DNA of 64,000 nucleotides from Brucella thiophenivorans (GTDB taxonomy: Bacteria; Pseudomonadota; Alphaproteobacteria; Rhizobiales; Rhizobiaceae). Below, piece after piece: positions 17,901 through 26,564 of this stretch. The notes below the pieces were generated by a model. That model saw nothing but the letters and a program-made list of their open reading frames with translations, ran no database searches and was not told the origin of the DNA. Numbering within the stretch: position 1 is the first letter of the stretch; the number at the start of each line of letters is the position of its first letter. The stretch covers positions 62,001-126,000 of the forward strand of contig NZ_NNRJ01000018.1 of NCBI RefSeq assembly GCF_002252445.1. The letters run 5' to 3'. The translations under genes were made by a program, and so were the position numbers.

Positions 17901-19286
17901 TCAGATTTTTTCACGCAGATGGAAGGATTTTGGTCGCGTGAGATTGCCATAGCCGATGGGCGAGAGGGCGGCACCCTTGCCGGTATCCTTCACGCCGGTC
18001 CAGACCAATGCGGGATCGAGATAATCGCAGCGATTCATGAAAACGGTTCCGGTTTCAATGCGATCGCCGAGAGCCGCTGCGTGGTCGGTGTCAGTCGTCC
18101 AAAGCGAGGCGGTGAGGCCGTAAATGCTGTCATTCATCAGCGCCAATGCTTCTTCATCATTGCGCACCTTCATGATGCCGACAATAGGGCCGAAGCTTTC
18201 TTCACGCATGACGCTCATCTGGTGATCGACGTGGGTGAGCACTTCCGGTGCAATATAGGGCGAACCGGCAATATCGTTTTCTACGCTCATGTTGACGTGG
18301 GATTTTGCACGTTTGCGCAGGGCTTCGGCTTTCTGTTCACGAATGAGATCGGCAAAGCGGGCCTGTGCCATGGGGCCAAGTGTAGTCGAGGCATCCAGCG
18401 GATTGCCGACGACATATTGCTTCGTCAGATCAATGAAACCATCGACAAAGCGGTCATAGACGGCTTCATGAACGTAGATGCGTTCGATGCCACAACAGCA
18501 CTGGCCGGAATTGAAAAACGTGCCATCAACCAGATTGGCGACGGCGTGATCGATATTGACGTCGGGTAGCACATAGGCCGGGTCTTTGCCGCCAAGCTCC
18601 AGCCCAAGAGACATGAAAGTGCCAGAAGCAGCTTTTTCAATTGCGCGTCCGCCGGCAACCGAACCAGTAAAATTGACATGATCGATCTGACCCGATGAGA
18701 GTAGCTTTTCGGTCGAGGCATGATCCAGAACGATATTCTGAAAAACACCTTTTGGAAGTTCGGCTTGTTCAAAAGCCTGCGCAAAGCGCTCGCCGGTCAG
18801 AAGCGTCTGCGTTGCGTGTTTGAGAAGCACAGTATTTCCGGCCATCAGCGCCGGAATGATCGTATTGACGGCTGTGAGATAAGGATAGTTCCACGGCGCA
18901 ATCACCATCACCACGCCAAGCGGAACATGCTTTACATAGCGGCGGAAGCCATCTTTCTGTGCAGGCACATAGGCTTGCAGCGCGTCTTTCGCGATGTCGA
19001 TCATATATTGGCCGCGTTCCTGTACGCCGCCATTTTCGCCTCCATAGCGCGTAGGTCGGCCCATCTGCCATGCGATTTCAGGAATGATCTCAACCTGCAT
19101 TGCGCTAAGAGCATCCAGTGCCGCACGGCAATAACGAGCGCGTTCTGCGATGCTTAATGCGGCCCAGCCGGACTGTGCTTGTTTTGCTGCGGTGATTGCA
19201 CCGTTGATTGCGGCATCAGTTGCATAGGCGCGCTCTGCGTAAACTGAGCCGTCGATAGGGGAGATGATCTTGGCAGTGCCGCTCAT
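17901..19286 (-). CDS. Aldehyde dehydrogenase family protein
   Basis: A 461-residue NAD(P)-dependent ALDH. NAD-binding APWNYPY and HVNFTGSVAGGRAIEKAA, general-base Glu in LELGGKDPAYVL (~residue 250), and nucleophile in FNSGQCCCGIERI, where three adjacent cysteines make the exact catalytic Cys (middle or second) hard to assign by eye; by spacing it should be the second. ESFGPIVGIMKV is the C-terminal conserved segment. 22 nt after the glutamine-synthetase-like gene and 28 nt before the Fe-ADH. Would convert the aldehyde from the Fe-ADH step to a carboxylate. Confidence 0.87.
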   Translation of the reverse strand: MSGTAKIISPIDGSVYAERAYATDAAINGAITAAKQAQSGWAALSIAERARYCRAALDALSAMQVEIIPEIAWQMGRPTRYGGENGGVQERGQYMIDIAKDALQAYVPAQKDGFRRYVKHVPLGVVMVIAPWNYPYLTAVNTIIPALMAGNTVLLKHATQTLLTGERFAQAFEQAELPKGVFQNIVLDHASTEKLLSSGQIDHVNFTGSVAGGRAIEKAASGTFMSLGLELGGKDPAYVLPDVNIDHAVANLVDGTFFNSGQCCCGIERIYVHEAVYDRFVDGFIDLTKQYVVGNPLDASTTLGPMAQARFADLIREQKAEALRKRAKSHVNMSVENDIAGSPYIAPEVLTHVDHQMSVMREESFGPIVGIMKVRNDEEALALMNDSIYGLTASLWTTDTDHAAALGDRIETGTVFMNRCDYLDPALVWTGVKDTGKGAALSPIGYGNLTRPKSFHLREKI

Positions 19287-19308
19287 CGGGCAATTCCTCT
19301 GTACGAAA

Positions 19309-20679
19309 TTAATAGCGTTCGAAGCCGCGATGCAGTTCCCAGTCGGTCACGCGGCGGTCATATTCAATCTGCTCCCAGTGGGCTGTGTGAACGTAATGAT
19401 CGACCACATTCTCACCAAGTGCCTCCTTGAGAAAGCCCGAGTTCTTGAGCGCTTCCGCTGCCTCCCGCAACGTATAGGGAATTTCCTTGAGTTTCACGGC
19501 GCTATAAGCGTCGCCGACGAATGGATCTTCCAGTTCAAGATTTTCGTCAATGCCCTTAAGTCCTGCTGCAATAAGCGCTGCAAATGCCAGATAGGGGTTG
19601 AGATCAGCGCCACCAATGCGGCATTCAATACGGATTGATTTGCTGCCTTCGCCGCAAAGGCGGAAACCCGCCGTGCGGTTATCCTGGCTCCACATGATCT
19701 TGGTGGGTGCAAAAGTTCCGGCCTGAAAACGCTTGTAGGAATTGATGTAGGGGGCCAGAAAATAGGTGTAATCGGCAGCATATTTAAGCTGGCCTGCCAC
19801 CCACGAGCGCATCAGAGGCGTCATGGTATAGGGTGCTTTTGGATCAAAGAATAAAGGTTCTTTGCCATCCGCGCTCCAGATGGAGTTATGCACGTGGCTG
19901 GAACTCCCAGCCTTGGCATAATCATATTTCGCCATGAAAGTGATAGATTTGCCATGCGCTTCGGCAATTTCCTTCATGGCATTCTTCATGATTACATGCC
20001 GGTCTGCCATGTCGAGCGCTTCCGCATAGCGCACGTTCAATTCTTGCTGGCCGGGTCCCCATTCTCCCTTGGAGTTCTCAACCGGAATGCCTGCCGCACC
20101 AAGATGGTTGCGCATTGCGCGCAGCACCTGCTCTTCTTTGGTGGTCAGATGGATCACATAGTCCTGCACATAAGGGGATGCAGTCTCCAGTTCCTGCCAA
20201 TGCTTGGCGCGCGCTGTTTTATAGGTCTCATCAAACACGTAGAATTCGAGTTCAGATGCAAAATAGGCGCGATAACCACGCTCATGCAGCCGTGCGAGCT
20301 GCTTTTTGAGAACGGCACGCGGTGAGTGCGCGAGGTCTTCATGATCGTGATGATCAAGTACGTCGCACAAAACTATGGCCGTCTTTTCCAGCCACGGCGC
20401 AAGCCGCAGCGTGGAAAGATCGGGCTTCATAACGAAATCGCCATAGCCTTTGTCCCAGCTTGCCGCCTCATAGCCGGGCACTGGCTCCATATCGATGTCA
20501 TTGGCTAGAAGATAGTTGCAGCCATGCGTTTCGTCATGGGCAGTTTCAACAAAGAATTCTGCATAGAAGCGTTTGCCGATCAAGCGGCCTTGCATATCGA
20601 CGAAGCAGGCGAGAACCGTGTCGATTTCGTTATTTGCGACGGCTTTTTTCAATGTGTCGAAAGTCAATTGTTCGGCCAT
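19309..20679 (-). CDS. Glutamine synthetase family protein (gamma-glutamylamide ligase-like)
   Basis: A 456-residue member of the GS fold. ACFVDMQGRLIGKRF is the N-terminal beta-grasp segment, FASELEFYVFD the first metal-binding Glu pair, NSKGEWGPGQQELNVRYAEALDMADRHV the second, FMAKYDYAKAGSSSHVHNSIW the catalytic core, and RIECRIGGADLNPYLAFAALIAAG the C-terminal motif. The absence of the adenylylation-site motif of GlnA and the company of ALDH, Fe-ADH and an amidohydrolase point to a PuuA/IpuC-like ligase that joins glutamate to an amine. Co-transcribed with the amidohydrolase 13 nt upstream. Confidence 0.83.
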   Translation of the reverse strand: MAEQLTFDTLKKAVANNEIDTVLACFVDMQGRLIGKRFYAEFFVETAHDETHGCNYLLANDIDMEPVPGYEAASWDKGYGDFVMKPDLSTLRLAPWLEKTAIVLCDVLDHHDHEDLAHSPRAVLKKQLARLHERGYRAYFASELEFYVFDETYKTARAKHWQELETASPYVQDYVIHLTTKEEQVLRAMRNHLGAAGIPVENSKGEWGPGQQELNVRYAEALDMADRHVIMKNAMKEIAEAHGKSITFMAKYDYAKAGSSSHVHNSIWSADGKEPLFFDPKAPYTMTPLMRSWVAGQLKYAADYTYFLAPYINSYKRFQAGTFAPTKIMWSQDNRTAGFRLCGEGSKSIRIECRIGGADLNPYLAFAALIAAGLKGIDENLELEDPFVGDAYSAVKLKEIPYTLREAAEALKNSGFLKEALGENVVDHYVHTAHWEQIEYDRRVTDWELHRGFERY

Positions 20680-20692
20680 TATGCTTCGCTCC

Positions 20693-21463
20693 TCACGGTA
20701 TCACGCGCTCAATTTTCCTAAAGATCACAGCAAGCCGCATAGCCCAGGCTTCCTGCGTTTCAGGAGTAGCGATTTCGTCGTTGCGTATCTCGATCATTGC
20801 ACATGGGGCATTGCGCGGTCGCGCATGGCGCTCCAGCGTGTAATAGACCCGGTCGGCTGGCGAATAGGGTTCATTTACACCCACATTCAGCGAATTGTCC
20901 TTTTCAAGTGCTGCAATCAAAGGCTCTGCAATGCGCGCATCCGCGTCGTGAATAATGCCAATCGGCCATGGACGCGAGACGCCCTTATAGATCGGTGTAA
21001 AGGAATGGATCGTCACGATCCACGAAGCTAGACCACGCGCTGTACGCTTATGAATGACTTCCTCTATGCGCCGGTGAAATGGTCTGTGCGACAAATCAAT
21101 ACGCGCTGTACGCTCAAGAGAATTGAGATCGTTATTGCCGGGAATGACAGTCGTTTCACTGATTTCTGGAATAAGGTCACGTGCATCCAGCGGGCGATTG
21201 CAATCAATCAGCAAACGTGAATAGGTCGCCTCCAGCAAAGGGGCATCAAGCTGTTCACTGAGTTGACGTGCAACCTCTACAGCGCCGGGGTCCCAGGCAA
21301 TGTGTGCGATTAGGGATTGAGGGTCGAGGCCAAGCCCATCGAAGCCTTCTGGAATATAATTGGATGCATGTTCGCAAACGAAAACATACGGACTTTTCCC
21401 ATCTTCGTTGACAACCAAAACCGGCTTTTGGACCAAGTCTTGGCGATCTTGCTTGTCGGCCAT
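20693..21463 (-). CDS. N-formylglutamate amidohydrolase family protein
   Basis: A 256-residue member of the FGase (HutG2-like) family. VFVCEHASNYIP (His/Glu metal site near residue 30), HIAWDPGAVEVARQLSEQLDAPLLEATYSRLLIDCNRPLDARD, and VTIHSFTPIYKG (His of the metal site) are the family signatures. No other histidine-degradation genes are nearby; it is instead the first gene of the gamma-glutamyl-type operon, so it may hydrolyse a gamma-glutamylated product. Divergent from an RpiR-type regulator. Confidence 0.82.
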   Translation of the reverse strand: MADKQDRQDLVQKPVLVVNEDGKSPYVFVCEHASNYIPEGFDGLGLDPQSLIAHIAWDPGAVEVARQLSEQLDAPLLEATYSRLLIDCNRPLDARDLIPEISETTVIPGNNDLNSLERTARIDLSHRPFHRRIEEVIHKRTARGLASWIVTIHSFTPIYKGVSRPWPIGIIHDADARIAEPLIAALEKDNSLNVGVNEPYSPADRVYYTLERHARPRNAPCAMIEIRNDEIATPETQEAWAMRLAVIFRKIERVIP

Positions 21464-21591
21464 TCTGTCTATTCCCCGCGCTGTAACTTCTGTTACGTTT
21501 TATGATTGCGTGCGCTATTGCGGAATATTTGATACGCCGTATGATGCTTTGTCAAATATAATTTTGCGCGAATTTGAAAAGAGCTGCCCGA

Positions 21592-22419
21592 ATGGAAAAC
21601 GCCAGCATTGCGGAGTTGTTGAACGAACGGATTGATAGCATGCCTGCGGGTGAGCGTAGTGCAGCGCAGACACTGATCGCCAACTATCCCATGCTTGGTC
21701 TGAAGACTGTGGCTGAATTTTCAGCACAGGCAGGCGTAAGCTCACCGACCATTTTGCGATTTGTGAACAGGCTGGGGTTTCAGAGCTATTCCGAGTTTCA
21801 GGCACGTTTGCAGGATGAGCTCGCAGCGCAGTTGCAATCTCCGCATCATCGCAACGAACAGCCCGAGAAGGCACCGGATACGGCCTATCCTGCTGTCGAA
21901 TATACGCTTGATAATATTCGGGAAAGTTTCAGGCATTTAGGAGACAGGCAGTTGCAGCAAATCGTTGCGGCACTGAGCAATTCCAAGGGAAATGTCTATC
22001 TGATCGGCGGACGTTTTACCGATCCAATAGCGCAATATATGACCGCCCATATGTCAATTATCCGTCCCCATGTCTTTCATCTGGGAGGACAAGAAAGCAT
22101 GTGGCGTGACCGGCTGCTGGATATGGGAAAACGCGATGTCCTCGTCGTTTTCGACATTCGTCGTTATCAGCATAGTTTGTTGAGACTTGCTGAAAAAGCG
22201 CGTGGGCGAGGTGTTGAGGTCATTCTCATCACTGATCAGTGGCTTTCACCGATTGCACGCGTTGCGGGGCATGTGTTGGCTGGGCGCATCGCGGTGCCAT
22301 CTGCATGGGATTCCTCCGCATCAATTTTCGTTCTCGCTGAAACCATTATTCGCGAAATGACGCGTGCCTTGGAGCACGATAGTGCTGCGCGCATCGCTGA
22401 GCTTGAAGCGTTGCGATAA
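21592..22419 (+). CDS. MurR/RpiR family transcriptional regulator
   Basis: A 275-residue regulator: N-terminal RpiR helix-turn-helix (LIANYPMLGLKTVAEFSAQAGVSSPTILRFVNRLGFQSYSEFQARLQDEL, ~residues 28-77) and a C-terminal SIS sugar-phosphate-binding domain (NVYLIGGRFTDPIAQYMTAHM, RDVLVVFDIRRYQHSLLRLAEKARGRGVEVILITD). ATG 21592 is taken because the family helix begins soon after. Divergent from the amidohydrolase operon; likely its regulator. SIS domains in amine-operon regulators are also seen in other bacteria, so a sugar-phosphate effector is not certain. Confidence 0.83.
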   Translation: MENASIAELLNERIDSMPAGERSAAQTLIANYPMLGLKTVAEFSAQAGVSSPTILRFVNRLGFQSYSEFQARLQDELAAQLQSPHHRNEQPEKAPDTAYPAVEYTLDNIRESFRHLGDRQLQQIVAALSNSKGNVYLIGGRFTDPIAQYMTAHMSIIRPHVFHLGGQESMWRDRLLDMGKRDVLVVFDIRRYQHSLLRLAEKARGRGVEVILITDQWLSPIARVAGHVLAGRIAVPSAWDSSASIFVLAETIIREMTRALEHDSAARIAELEALR

Positions 22420-22502
22420 AGCATCTCCTATCAAAAAAGCAGTTCCGATTTACCGGCTGATGTTGTAGCCAAGGTCCGAAACGATGCTACGGATGGGAGG
22501 CT

Positions 22503-24134
22503 ATGGTGGACGTATTTCTCGGCGTTGATGTTGGTACAGGCAGTGCGCGTGCCGGGCTTTTTACACGTGATGGCGAATTGCTTGCGAGTGCGAAGCAAAA
22601 CATTCGCATGTGGAAACAAGGCTCAGATATTGTGGAGCAGTCCTCCAGTGATATTTGGCAGGCTGTTTGTACTGCCGTTAGGGAAGCGCTCAGCCTGGCA
22701 AATATTGCGCCGGAAGCGGTCAAAGGCATCGGCTTTGACGCCACCTGTTCGCTGGTCATTGTCGATAAAGACGGAAATCCACTGCCTGCAAGCCCGGAAG
22801 GGGATGCGGAACGCAATATTATTGTCTGGATGGATCACCGCGCACGCGAACAGGCCGAACGCATCAATGCAACATCCCATTTGGTGCTGAAATATGTTGG
22901 CGGTCGCATTTCACCCGAAATGGAAACGCCAAAGCTGCTTTGGCTAAAGGAAAACAATCCAAAAACGTTTAATGAAGCTGGCCTGTTTTTTGATCTGCCC
23001 GATTATCTGACCTATCGCGCGACGGGTAGTCTTTCGCGCTCGCTTTGCACTGTGGTCTGCAAATGGACCTATCTGGGACATGAAAAACGTTGGGATGAAA
23101 ATTATTTCCGCACAATTGGTCTCGGTGTTATGGCCGACGAAGGTTTTAAGCGTATCGGCACCGATATTGTCGATATTGCAACGCCTCTTGGGCAAGGCCT
23201 GACTGAGCAGGCAGGAAAAGAACTGGGACTTTTGCCGGGTACGGCGGTCGGTGCATCTCTGATTGACGCACATGCCGGTGGCGTGGGCACCATTGCTGGC
23301 AGTGTAAAGGGGGAGCGCGTGGTAGACATGCGTTCGCGTCTGGCGCTGATCATCGGAACCTCTGCCTGCACGATGAGCGTGACTGAAAAGCCAGCTTTCG
23401 TGGATGGGGTATGGGGACCATATTGGGGCGCGATGATGCCGGATCTCTGGCTTAACGAAGGTGGGCAGTCTGCCTTTGGGGCGGCGACTGATTATCTGGT
23501 TGGCATGCACCCTTATAAGGCGGAGGCGCAAAAGGAAGCTGATGCTGCCGGTCTGTCGCTGCTCGACTATCTTGAAAAGCTTGCCATAGAGTCCGTCCAC
23601 CAGCTTTCGGAAGTGGCACTTCTCGCAAAAGGTCTTCATGTGGTGCCGGAATTCTTGGGCAATCGTGCGCCGGATGCGGATCCCGATGCGACAGGCATAA
23701 TGGCGGGCATTAAGCTTGATGCATCGCGGGAAAATCTGGTAAGCCTGTTTGTCGCTGGCCTGTGCGGTTTGGCTTATGGCACAGCCGATATTCTCGATGC
23801 GCTGAAAGAAAAAGATATTCCAATCAAAACGATCATTGTCAGTGGTGGTGCTGCTCGAAGCCCGCTGATGCGCCGAATATTAGCCGATGCAACGGGGCTC
23901 GCGGTGGCGCTGCCATCATCAGCCGAGCCGGTTTTGCTTGGATCCAGCATCGTGGGTGCGAGCGCGTTTGAGAAAAGTGATCTCGCGCAGGTAGCCGCGA
24001 GCATGAGCGAAATTGCCGAAACGATTGAACCGCAGCAAGGACTTGCCAACGCGTTTCATGCGGCCAAGCGCGAAATCTATAAAGACCTGAAACGCTCGGA
24101 GCATGCTGCGCGTCGATTGATGCAAAAATTCTGA
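22503..24134 (+). CDS. FGGY-family carbohydrate kinase (pentulose/ribulokinase-like)
   Basis: A 543-residue sugar kinase with two actin-like domains. VFLGVDVGTGSARAGLF (phosphate-1), GIGFDATCSLVIVD, catalytic Asp in SLIDAHAGGVGTIAG, RSRLALIIGTSACTMSV, and TIIVSGGAARSPLMRRILADATG (adenosine motif). The WMDHRAREQAERIN and FLGNRAPDADPDATG segments are those of the ribulokinase-like YDR109c/FGGY group. GGGAGG precedes ATG 22503. No pathway partners are adjacent apart from the RpiR gene 83 nt upstream, so substrate (a pentulose, perhaps from polyol oxidation) is not clear. Its stop abuts that of the convergent photolyase with no spacing. Confidence 0.85.
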   Translation: MVDVFLGVDVGTGSARAGLFTRDGELLASAKQNIRMWKQGSDIVEQSSSDIWQAVCTAVREALSLANIAPEAVKGIGFDATCSLVIVDKDGNPLPASPEGDAERNIIVWMDHRAREQAERINATSHLVLKYVGGRISPEMETPKLLWLKENNPKTFNEAGLFFDLPDYLTYRATGSLSRSLCTVVCKWTYLGHEKRWDENYFRTIGLGVMADEGFKRIGTDIVDIATPLGQGLTEQAGKELGLLPGTAVGASLIDAHAGGVGTIAGSVKGERVVDMRSRLALIIGTSACTMSVTEKPAFVDGVWGPYWGAMMPDLWLNEGGQSAFGAATDYLVGMHPYKAEAQKEADAAGLSLLDYLEKLAIESVHQLSEVALLAKGLHVVPEFLGNRAPDADPDATGIMAGIKLDASRENLVSLFVAGLCGLAYGTADILDALKEKDIPIKTIIVSGGAARSPLMRRILADATGLAVALPSSAEPVLLGSSIVGASAFEKSDLAQVAASMSEIAETIEPQQGLANAFHAAKREIYKDLKRSEHAARRLMQKF

Positions 24135-25523
24135 TTACTTCCCTGCCTTGGGTGCCTTGAAAACGGGAAGCGGGTAGGTTTTGCCAAGAACAACGCCTGC
24201 TTTTCGCAGAACGTCTTCGGGCGCCGCATAAGGTTTGTGAATCCATCTATCCGGTAGGTCGGCAATTTCCGGCACCCATTCGCGCACATAGGCGCCGCCA
24301 GTATCAAATTTGTCGCCTTGCAGGACAGGATTGAAAACGCGGAAATAGGGTGCTGCGTCCATGCCGCAGCCTGCCACCCATTGCCAGCTTCCCGGATTGC
24401 TGGCGATGTCGGCATCGACCAGCGTATCCCAGAACCATTTTTCGCCTTCACGCCAGTCGATCTGCATGTTCTTGCTCAAGACAGAGGCAACCAGCATGCG
24501 CACGCGATTATGCATCCAGCCTGTCGCCCAGAGCTGACGCATGCCGGCGTCAATCATCGGAACGCCGGTATTGCCCTTTTTCCAGGCCTCAAACGCCACT
24601 GGATTGTGGTTCCACTCAATATCGGCGAGCGTGTTGCGCATGTCGTTTTCGGCAATGTCCGGGCGATAATAGAGTTGGTGATAGTGAAAATCGCGCCAGA
24701 TAAGTTCGGACAGAAATTTCTCGCCCCCCGTTTGCGTGTCGGGATGCTCATCCATCAGCGACAGCGTTGCATGCCATGCCTGTCGCGGGCTGATTTCACC
24801 GAAGCGTAAGTGTGGCGAGAGCTTGGAAGTGCCTCCCACATCGGGGCGGTCGCGGTCACTTGCATAATTTTGGATGGTCTCGTCAAAGAAATGATAGAGT
24901 TGGTCGACAGCAGCCTGTTCGCCAATCTCCCACAGACCGTTCATTTTCTTTGACCAGAAGAGTTGTATCTGAGTTGCTGTCTTTGACTTGTGTTGCAGCT
25001 TAGAAGGTGCAGCTTTCCAATCAGATGATGTAAGTGGACGGTTCACCCCTTGCTGGCGGAGCGTTTTGGCGTAAGGTGTAAACACCTGATAAGGACCGCC
25101 ACCGCCTGTTTTGATCTCCCATGGCTCTGACAGGAGATTGCCTGCAAAAGATCCAACATTCAGTCCTTTGTCTTTCAGGGCCGCTTTGACCTGTGCGTCG
25201 ACGTCGCGTTCTTGCGGGGCATAGCGCCGGTTCCAGAACACGGCATCAAAGCCGTTTTCCTTGATCAAATTTTCGATGATATTGAGTGCGTCACCCTTCA
25301 TCACGATCAATTCTACATTGCGTGCGTTGAGGCTTTTCTCAAGCGAAGTCAGGCTCTGCTCCAGCCACCAGAGCACAGCACTGCCGGGGGAGCGCAAATG
25401 CGGATTGGTTTCGTGCACATAGAGCGCGGTGATGCTACCGCCAAGCTTGACAGCAGCATCCAGAGCCGGGTTGTCGGCAAGGCGCAGATCGTTACGCAAC
25501 CAGACAAGCGCATTTGCAGTCAT
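24135..25523 (-). CDS. phr: Deoxyribodipyrimidine photolyase (class I CPD type)
   Basis: A 462-residue light-dependent DNA-repair flavoprotein. N-terminal antenna domain WLRNDLRLADNPAL...ALYVHETNPHL; FAD-binding domain with LSPHLRFGEISPRQAW, FLSELIWRDFHYHQLYYRP, GNTGVPMIDAGMRQLWATGWMHNRVRMLVASVLSKNMQIDWREGEKWFWDTLVDADIASNPGSWQWVAGCG. These are the conserved FAD and Trp-triad segments. Last gene of an operon with DUF1295 and a CFA-synthase-like gene; photolyase is a classic member of the RpoE/ChrR singlet-oxygen regulon, encoded 8 kb away here. Confidence 0.93.
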   Translation of the reverse strand: MTANALVWLRNDLRLADNPALDAAVKLGGSITALYVHETNPHLRSPGSAVLWWLEQSLTSLEKSLNARNVELIVMKGDALNIIENLIKENGFDAVFWNRRYAPQERDVDAQVKAALKDKGLNVGSFAGNLLSEPWEIKTGGGGPYQVFTPYAKTLRQQGVNRPLTSSDWKAAPSKLQHKSKTATQIQLFWSKKMNGLWEIGEQAAVDQLYHFFDETIQNYASDRDRPDVGGTSKLSPHLRFGEISPRQAWHATLSLMDEHPDTQTGGEKFLSELIWRDFHYHQLYYRPDIAENDMRNTLADIEWNHNPVAFEAWKKGNTGVPMIDAGMRQLWATGWMHNRVRMLVASVLSKNMQIDWREGEKWFWDTLVDADIASNPGSWQWVAGCGMDAAPYFRVFNPVLQGDKFDTGGAYVREWVPEIADLPDRWIHKPYAAPEDVLRKAGVVLGKTYPLPVFKAPKAGK

Positions 25524-25533
25524 TGAATAATCC

Positions 25534-26562
25534 TTATTTGACGGGCTTTAGAAGATAATGCCCGACGCCCCAGACATTTCCGTTGTCGTGACCGAAAAGA
25601 CCGGCAGTCGCTAAGAAAAACAGCCGCCAGCGACGTTCCCACAGGCCAGCGTCCTGCGCATAGACCTGTTGCAGGATTGGTCTGATCTGATCAATCGATT
25701 TATCGAAGTTGCTTAGCCAATCCAAAGCCGTTTGCTGATAATGCGTGCCGGACCAGCGCCAATCCTGCTCAACTGTGAATAGTTCACCAAAGCGGTGCGG
25801 AAGATCGAAAGCTGGCATGATGCCGCCCGTGAAAAAATGATGGGCAATCCAGTCTGCCGGATTGTCGTGATTGAACCGGTAAGAGCGGTCGCGATGGGTG
25901 AAAACATGGATGAATAATTTTCCCTCTGCAGTTAGCCAGCCGCGCACGCGCTCAAACAGCGATTGCCAGTTAGACATATGTTCAAACATTTCAACCGAGA
26001 CCACGCGATCAAAGCGCTGATCAATTGAAAAGTCGTTCATGTCTGCAGTGATTACGCTTAGATTGCCAAGGCCGCGCATGGCTGCCTGTGCCTCGATATA
26101 GGCGCGTTGCGGCGTAGAGTTTGACACCGATATAATGTTGGCGTTTGGAAAATTTTCAGCCAGATAAAGCGATAGCGAACCCCATCCGCAGCCCAGTTCC
26201 AGAATGTTCATGCCATCGTGAATGTCGGCGTGGCTCAACGTCTCGCGCAGCGCGAATGCTTCTGCTTCGCCAAGTGTTGTGTTTTTATCCGGATAATAGC
26301 AGCAGGAATATTTGCGTTGTGGTCCCAGTGCCAATTCGAAAAATTGCGGAGGGAGTTCATAATGCTGGCGATTGGCTTCATCGGTGTGGGTAGCAACTGG
26401 GAAGTTCTTCATTGTCTGGAGGAAATCAAGTTCCGTTTGTTCCGGCGTTCCGGCCAGCCTGCGCTTTGTACGACCGCAAAGATAATCGATGCCTGCAAGC
26501 GTGATCGTATCGCTCAAAGGAACGCGTTCCGCTGCATTGATTGCATAGGCCAGCATATTCAT
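25534..26562 (-). CDS. Cyclopropane-fatty-acyl-phospholipid synthase-like methyltransferase (short form)
   Basis: A 342-residue SAM-dependent methyltransferase of the CFA/mycolate family. SAM loop MNILELGCGWGSLSLYLAENFPNANIISVSNS (~residues 120-150), DRVVSVEMFEHMSNW, and FFTGGIMPAFDLPH. HYELPPQFFELALGPQRKYSCCYY is the entry segment. It lacks the N-terminal domain of classical Cfa and is distinct from the second copy at 29671. GGAGCC and ATG 26562 lie two bases after the DUF1295 stop. In Rhodobacter and Rhodopseudomonas such enzymes methylate unsaturated chains of phospholipids in response to singlet oxygen, giving furan fatty acids; a similar role here is inference. Confidence 0.87.
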   Translation of the reverse strand: MNMLAYAINAAERVPLSDTITLAGIDYLCGRTKRRLAGTPEQTELDFLQTMKNFPVATHTDEANRQHYELPPQFFELALGPQRKYSCCYYPDKNTTLGEAEAFALRETLSHADIHDGMNILELGCGWGSLSLYLAENFPNANIISVSNSTPQRAYIEAQAAMRGLGNLSVITADMNDFSIDQRFDRVVSVEMFEHMSNWQSLFERVRGWLTAEGKLFIHVFTHRDRSYRFNHDNPADWIAHHFFTGGIMPAFDLPHRFGELFTVEQDWRWSGTHYQQTALDWLSNFDKSIDQIRPILQQVYAQDAGLWERRWRLFFLATAGLFGHDNGNVWGVGHYLLKPVK

Positions 26563-26564
26563 AT

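Noticed and set aside
17553-18569. A 338-codon open frame on the plus strand across the Fe-ADH and ALDH genes
   Set aside because: Both minus-strand genes have clear catalytic motifs; the plus frame shows no family features and spans two genes.
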